A stretch of 64,000 nt of DNA from Silvibacterium bohemicum (GTDB lineage Bacteria > Acidobacteriota > Terriglobia > Terriglobales > Acidobacteriaceae), in the NCBI RefSeq assembly GCF_001006305.1, contig NZ_LBHJ01000003.1:496001-560000 (forward strand), given 5' to 3'. The first letter of the stretch is position 1. Each line of letters starts with the position of its first letter. Below are positions 60,366 through 64,000 of this stretch, piece after piece. The translations under genes and the position numbers were made by a program. The notes beneath the pieces are model-generated. The model worked only from the letters and a program-made list of their open reading frames with translations. It did not search any database and was not told where the DNA came from.

Positions 60366-60899
60366 TCAGGTGAGGTGCTGGACATTTTTTGAAGCGCTTT
60401 GAGAAAGGCTTGCGCAGAGACGCTGAACGACCAGGCAAAACAACGTTAAGACCGATACAAGAATAATCCGCGGATAGAGGTCACGAGCCCGAAAGAGTTC
60501 TACGACGAGGATCAGGATGCCCAGCAGCAGCAATGTGATCGATATGGCGCGATGGAATTGTTTCATTCCGTATTCCACGCTGTTTCGATCTCTTCGCTCG
60601 ATCTCGCGGCCGTGATCGGAATCGGTGCAGGCCTCTTTGCTTCTGCAGGAATTGCAGGCCGCCGCAGGAGCACGATAAATGACGACACCTTTTGCCGAAT
60701 CCGAGAAGATCGGGAAGAGATGCTGATCCTGAGGGCACCTCCAGATATCGCGGCTCGGATCGTAAGTAAAGCCGCTTGCTGCCGATCGAAGAGACCGCCG
60801 GTGAGCATGGCGTGCGACCCACTCCAGGAGAAGCGCGATGACGGCAAGAGACGCCGCATAGGCCAGCATCAGGATAAATTCAAGAGACAGGCCAGCCAT
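60366..60899 (-). CDS. small membrane protein with transposase-like Cys motif, linked to norB
   Basis: This 177-residue protein starts 3 bp after the norB stop, so the two form one operon. One transmembrane helix is at the N-terminus (FILMLAYAASLAVIALLLEW) and two near the C-terminus (ITLLLLGILILVVELF, IILVSVLTLFCLVV). The loop between carries WRCPQDQHLFPIF, then VIYRAPAAACNSCRSKEACT and DSDHGREIER. This Cys pattern is the one that I know from the C-terminal part of IS1182-type transposases, here placed in a membrane protein. It could bind a metal. Function unknown. Confidence 0.78.
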   Translation of the reverse strand: MAGLSLEFILMLAYAASLAVIALLLEWVARHAHRRSLRSAASGFTYDPSRDIWRCPQDQHLFPIFSDSAKGVVIYRAPAAACNSCRSKEACTDSDHGREIERRDRNSVEYGMKQFHRAISITLLLLGILILVVELFRARDLYPRIILVSVLTLFCLVVQRLCASLSQSASKNVQHLT

Positions 60900-60902
60900 A
60901 GC

Positions 60903-63188
60903 TCAACGCTTCTGCGGCTGCGCCACAATATCGGTAAACAGCACATCTTTCGGCTCTTCCGTCGTGACACTGGTGCGCATGTGCCGAATACCCTGGAATG
61001 TCAGGTAGAGAATTGGCAGCGCTCCTCCCAGAATGAAGACGACATCGCCCGGCATCCGAAGCCACTCAAGCACCGAGTTGGAGCGGCTGCTGATGTAGTT
61101 CAACGTTCGCGCGTCATAGTAGCTCACGCTGATCGAATGATAGAGCTGCAAAATTCCCAACGGGAACAGAGTCGCGAAGACCATCCATGCGAGGCCCAGA
61201 TTGAGCGACCAGAAGCTGAGCCGGGCCGCTTTATCCGGCCAATGCTTTTGCGGGATGATATAGCGCAGGCATAAGAGCGCGAGCCCGACCGATAACATTC
61301 CATACACGCCCATAAACGAGGCGTGCGCATGGTTCGCGGTCAGGGCGGTGCCAATCTCGTAGTAGGAAACGATGGGCAAATTGATCAGAAATCCGAATAC
61401 TCCCGCGCCAAGGAAGTTCCAGAACCCGACCGAAGCGAGGAACATCACAGCCCAGTAATGCGGGAACGGTGTTGTCGATCGCGCCTGTTGTGTCGTCCCC
61501 AATTGCAGAAAGCTCCACGCCTCAACCGTGAGGAACGTAAGCGGTATAACCTCGGCAGCCGAGAAAAAAGCGCCAAGCGCCATGTGGAGAGCCGGCTCGC
61601 CGGAGAAATATACGTGGTGCATTGTGCCAACGATTCCGCCAGCCGAGTAAAGAATAACGTCGAGATAGATCATGCGCACCGCGGTGCGCTCGTGGACCAC
61701 TCCCAACAGAACGAAGATGTACGCAACCAGCACCGTTGTGAACAGCTCAAGAAAGTCTTCAACCCAGAGATGCACTACCCAGAAGCGCCAGAAGTCCGTG
61801 GTCGTGAAATGCTCTCCGGGATTCGCAAGAAGTCCTACCCCATAGAAAGCGGGGATGGAGAGAGCAGAGTAGAAAAACAGCCACGGCATGTTTCCTGCAT
61901 GCTCGCCCGCGAGCCGGCCGCGAAGCCCACGATAGAGAATTACGACCCAGAAACACAGTCCCACGGTCAACAGAATTTGCCAGAGTCGACCGAGATCAAG
62001 CCATTCGAACCCCTGATCGCCCACCCATGCGTTGCGAATCAATCCCTGGATTCCACCGTATTCGCCCAAAAGGCTGCCCACAACCACGACGACAAGGGCG
62101 CCCAGCAAACCATAGGCAAGGAGATTTTGTCCGCGCGGCTCTCTTCCCGCAATCATAGGCACGAGGAAGATGCCCGCCGCGAGATAGGAAGTCGCCACCC
62201 AGAAGATAGACAGCTGGAGATGCCATGTCCTGACTACGTTGAATGGCAAAAGCCGGCCCAGATCGATGCCGAAGAAGTTCTGCAGGTCGGCGCGATAATG
62301 CTCGGTCGCTCCACCGAGCAGCGTCTGCACAACGAACAGCGCCGCCATGACGAAGAAGAACCATGCGCACGCATTCTGACCTGGAGTAAGCTGTACTTCG
62401 TCCGGAGCGCGAAAGGACATGCTCTGTTGTTCGCGTCCATGCCATCCCATCAGGTTCCAGCGACCAAAGACGCTGAGGAGCAGCCCGGTTCCGCCCAGCA
62501 AAACGACAAGCGAAAGCACGCTCCACACGATAGAATCGGCAGTCGCATGGTTGTCGACGAGGGGCTCAGGAGGCCAGTTGTTGGTATAGGAGTAAGGATG
62601 CCCCGGACGAGCCGTAGAGGCAGACCACGCAGTCCAACTGAAAAAGGCCGTCAGCTGGCGAATGTCTTCCGGATCATGAATGGCGCTTGGTCTCAACCCG
62701 AACTTTGTGGTGGGTTCTCCGAAGAAGGATGCGTAATAGGCTCGGCACTCTTCAAATGCATGTGCCTGAGCCGCGGTGTATACCAGCGTCCCTGTGGCCT
62801 TGTCGTAGTGATTCGACTTGAAATCCTGAATGGTGCGGCCACGCGCTCTGTCGGAGTCCTGGCCGCCATAGAACTCAATGCTCGAGAGGGCCGCGCGATG
62901 CAGATATTCCGTTGTGAAATCGGGTCCAAGATATGCCCCATGGCCAAAGATCGAGCCATATTCCATCAGGCCATTTCTTAGAAATACCTGCTGACCGCCC
63001 ATAATATCGGCGCGAGTGAACAGAGCTGCACCGTTCGCGCCTTTGACAATCTCAGGAATGGGCGGTTCGTCATTGTAGGTGTAATAGGTAAGTACGCCCA
63101 TGATGAAAAACCCAATGATCAGGACGATGGCCGCTGCCTGAATCCAACCGCGCGAGATCATCAGCGGACGCTTGTCGATCGTGTTCAT
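60903..63188 (-). CDS. norB: quinol-dependent nitric oxide reductase large subunit
   Basis: The protein has 761 residues. The ATG at 63188 has GGGAGCG about 6 nt upstream; the frame continues further upstream but without a start supported by a Shine-Dalgarno. It has the long single-chain qNor layout: an N-terminal helix and soluble domain (GANGAALFTRADIMGGQQVFLRNG), then 12-13 helices with the haem-copper-oxidase-like ligands: RTWHLQLS (haem b), HLWVEDFLELF, and TMHHVYFSG (FeB His pair), ANHAHASFMGVYG (haem His). It reduces NO to N2O with electrons from quinol, giving NO tolerance or denitrification. A striking dyad lies 80-105 bp upstream. Confidence 0.95.
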   Translation of the reverse strand: MNTIDKRPLMISRGWIQAAAIVLIIGFFIMGVLTYYTYNDEPPIPEIVKGANGAALFTRADIMGGQQVFLRNGLMEYGSIFGHGAYLGPDFTTEYLHRAALSSIEFYGGQDSDRARGRTIQDFKSNHYDKATGTLVYTAAQAHAFEECRAYYASFFGEPTTKFGLRPSAIHDPEDIRQLTAFFSWTAWSASTARPGHPYSYTNNWPPEPLVDNHATADSIVWSVLSLVVLLGGTGLLLSVFGRWNLMGWHGREQQSMSFRAPDEVQLTPGQNACAWFFFVMAALFVVQTLLGGATEHYRADLQNFFGIDLGRLLPFNVVRTWHLQLSIFWVATSYLAAGIFLVPMIAGREPRGQNLLAYGLLGALVVVVVGSLLGEYGGIQGLIRNAWVGDQGFEWLDLGRLWQILLTVGLCFWVVILYRGLRGRLAGEHAGNMPWLFFYSALSIPAFYGVGLLANPGEHFTTTDFWRFWVVHLWVEDFLELFTTVLVAYIFVLLGVVHERTAVRMIYLDVILYSAGGIVGTMHHVYFSGEPALHMALGAFFSAAEVIPLTFLTVEAWSFLQLGTTQQARSTTPFPHYWAVMFLASVGFWNFLGAGVFGFLINLPIVSYYEIGTALTANHAHASFMGVYGMLSVGLALLCLRYIIPQKHWPDKAARLSFWSLNLGLAWMVFATLFPLGILQLYHSISVSYYDARTLNYISSRSNSVLEWLRMPGDVVFILGGALPILYLTFQGIRHMRTSVTTEEPKDVLFTDIVAQPQKR

Positions 63189-63267
63189 AGATCGCTCCCT
63201 GGCGCCACTTCCAGATGGCGCTGGACCACTCCAACCCGGGTCTTCTTCGTCAATCGCGATCACGCAA

Positions 63268-63293
63268 CCGCAAAGATGCATTCATCTTTGCGG
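63268..63293. promoter_or_regulatory. 26-bp dyad upstream of norB (NO-responsive operator candidate)
   Basis: CCGCAAAGATG (63268-63278) and CATCTTTGCGG (63283-63293) form a perfect 11-bp inverted repeat around CATT. The core AAGATGCATTCATCTT resembles the AAGATGCAT half-site known for NsrR, the NO-sensing Rrf2 repressor. It is centred about 92 bp before the norB ATG and lacks a U-tract, so an operator is more likely than a terminator. Confidence 0.6.
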
Positions 63294-63328
63294 AGCGCGA
63301 GCGCGCGAGTCTCCACCCATCCAAATGA

Positions 63329-63841
63329 CTACTTGCCGTCCTTCGGCGTTACTTCCCTTAGTTCGCCTGTCGCTAAATCGAAAACAAATCCACGAATTAC
63401 TACATTCGAGGGAATCCACGGATGCGACTTGAGCTTGAGCACCTGCTTTTGTGTCTGTAGATTCACGTCGGTGTAGCAATGGAATTTATCCGGAGATATT
63501 GCCCACGTTCCGGTCTGTTTGTGAAGGTGTTTCTCGAAATCTTCTTCCGAAAATATTTCCATCCCGCAGCCGGTGTGCCCAACGATCATGAGCTCTCGCA
63601 CGCCCAGAACGTGAATTGAAAACATGAGAGACCGCACGACGTCATCTGTTGCTGCGGTTCCCACGTTACGAATTACATCTGCGTCGGCAGGTTTGATGTC
63701 CAGCCATTCGAGCAGTTGGTTCACGCGCGGGTCCATGCACGTGAGGATTGCAACCTTCGGAGCCGGCTTATTCGCCAGCGAAGGATCGTGGTGCGCTGCG
63801 CTCTTACGGCTTGCCGCAATGGCATGTTCGATCAAACTCAT
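63329..63841 (-). CDS. beta-class carbonic anhydrase
   Basis: The protein has 170 residues from the ATG at 63841, which has GGGAGAA about 6 nt upstream. Zinc ligands are Cys35 in ILTCMDPRV (with the Asp37-Arg39 dyad), His89 and Cys92 in IVGHTGCGM, the short beta-carbonic-anhydrase layout found in many actinobacteria and acidobacteria. It interconverts CO2 and bicarbonate in the cytoplasm. It lies 140 bp upstream of norB on the same strand and might share a transcript, though the dyad between them suggests separate control. Confidence 0.92.
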   Translation of the reverse strand: MSLIEHAIAASRKSAAHHDPSLANKPAPKVAILTCMDPRVNQLLEWLDIKPADADVIRNVGTAATDDVVRSLMFSIHVLGVRELMIVGHTGCGMEIFSEEDFEKHLHKQTGTWAISPDKFHCYTDVNLQTQKQVLKLKSHPWIPSNVVIRGFVFDLATGELREVTPKDGK

Positions 63842-64000
63842 TTCGATTCTCCCTGAATAACGTTGCAAGTCCGGGATGCGGTTTGCACCGGTGCGTGCTT
63901 GAATGTTGTTGATGCAGGCCGAACCCTCTCGTCCGGGTTCGGCAATCTGCTGTCAAAGTTCAACGAGGATTGTTCGCATCGGCTCACGCGACCTTGGGCG

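Noticed and set aside
61323-62981. 552-codon plus-strand open frame
   Set aside because: Antisense to norB, whose haem and iron ligands are clear.
63268-63293. Dyad as terminator of the carbonic anhydrase gene
   Set aside because: No U-tract follows the stem on the minus strand and the sequence resembles an NO-regulator site.

Overview
The window is chromosomal DNA of a Gram-negative bacterium, most probably an acidobacterium of the class Terriglobia (Acidobacteriaceae-like). The grounds are two very large Oar-type TonB-dependent receptors with an N-terminal carboxypeptidase-regulatory domain, many secreted glycoside hydrolases, ThuA-like and YVTN beta-propeller proteins, a 451-aa protein with an N-terminal domain I associate with Acidobacteria, and short GTCATTC...GAAGAATC-type dispersed repeats. 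I see no rRNA, tRNA, CRISPR array, intact insertion sequence or prophage.

Layout. 1-2.5 kb: tail of a TonB receptor, then a divergent SDR oxidoreductase/TetR pair with two operator-like dyads between them. 2.6-7.5 kb: a secreted GH18 protein divergent from a three-gene operon (FAH-family hydrolase, APC permease, secondary amidohydrolase). 7.6-12.8 kb: a minus-strand operon of SIS-domain sugar-phosphate enzyme, sugar-porter MFS transporter and ROK kinase, facing a ROK repressor; this looks like amino-sugar uptake and catabolism. 12.9-30.5 kb: exported polysaccharide machinery (Tat-exported TIM-barrel epimerase-like protein, double-thioredoxin protein, GH20 hexosaminidase, two ThuA-like proteins, GH116 glucosidase, a complete TonB receptor followed by a TPR lipoprotein-like or periplasmic protein, a 982-aa right-handed beta-helix protein, a YVTN propeller).

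30.8-40.9 kb is the most unusual part: nine plus-strand genes, most with a strong AGGAGG-type Shine-Dalgarno sequence. They begin with two paralogous charge-segregated proteins (acidic N-terminal half, strongly basic C-terminal half, with a repeated WLxxxxNxAGxLxGES segment). Then come a predicted HExxH metallopeptidase, a small helical protein, a beta-sandwich protein, two proteins I do not recognise (the second ends in EYEFEL, echoing the acidic repeats), an M20 peptidase and an amidohydrolase. None has a Sec signal peptide. This is my candidate for an undescribed system.

41-45 kb holds a LuxR-type regulator with a palindrome-rich upstream region, DNA polymerase IV, an orphan zinc-finger anti-sigma-like protein and a spermidine-synthase-like protein. 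45-53.7 kb is one 2,888-aa secreted protein joining a GH2-like module, nine Ig-like modules, four F5/8C modules, a DUF1566 module and a GH64 beta-1,3-glucanase module; a membrane-bound candidate regulator is divergent from it. 55.8-64 kb carries a Tat-exported aldo/keto reductase, a DUF3592 protein, HtpG, and a nitric-oxide-reductase unit (quinol-type NorB plus a small membrane protein with a transposase-like Cys motif) preceded by a 26-bp dyad and a beta-carbonic anhydrase.

As a whole the window suggests a soil heterotroph that degrades chitin, beta-glucan and pectin-like polymers, imports the products through TonB and MFS systems, and detoxifies NO.
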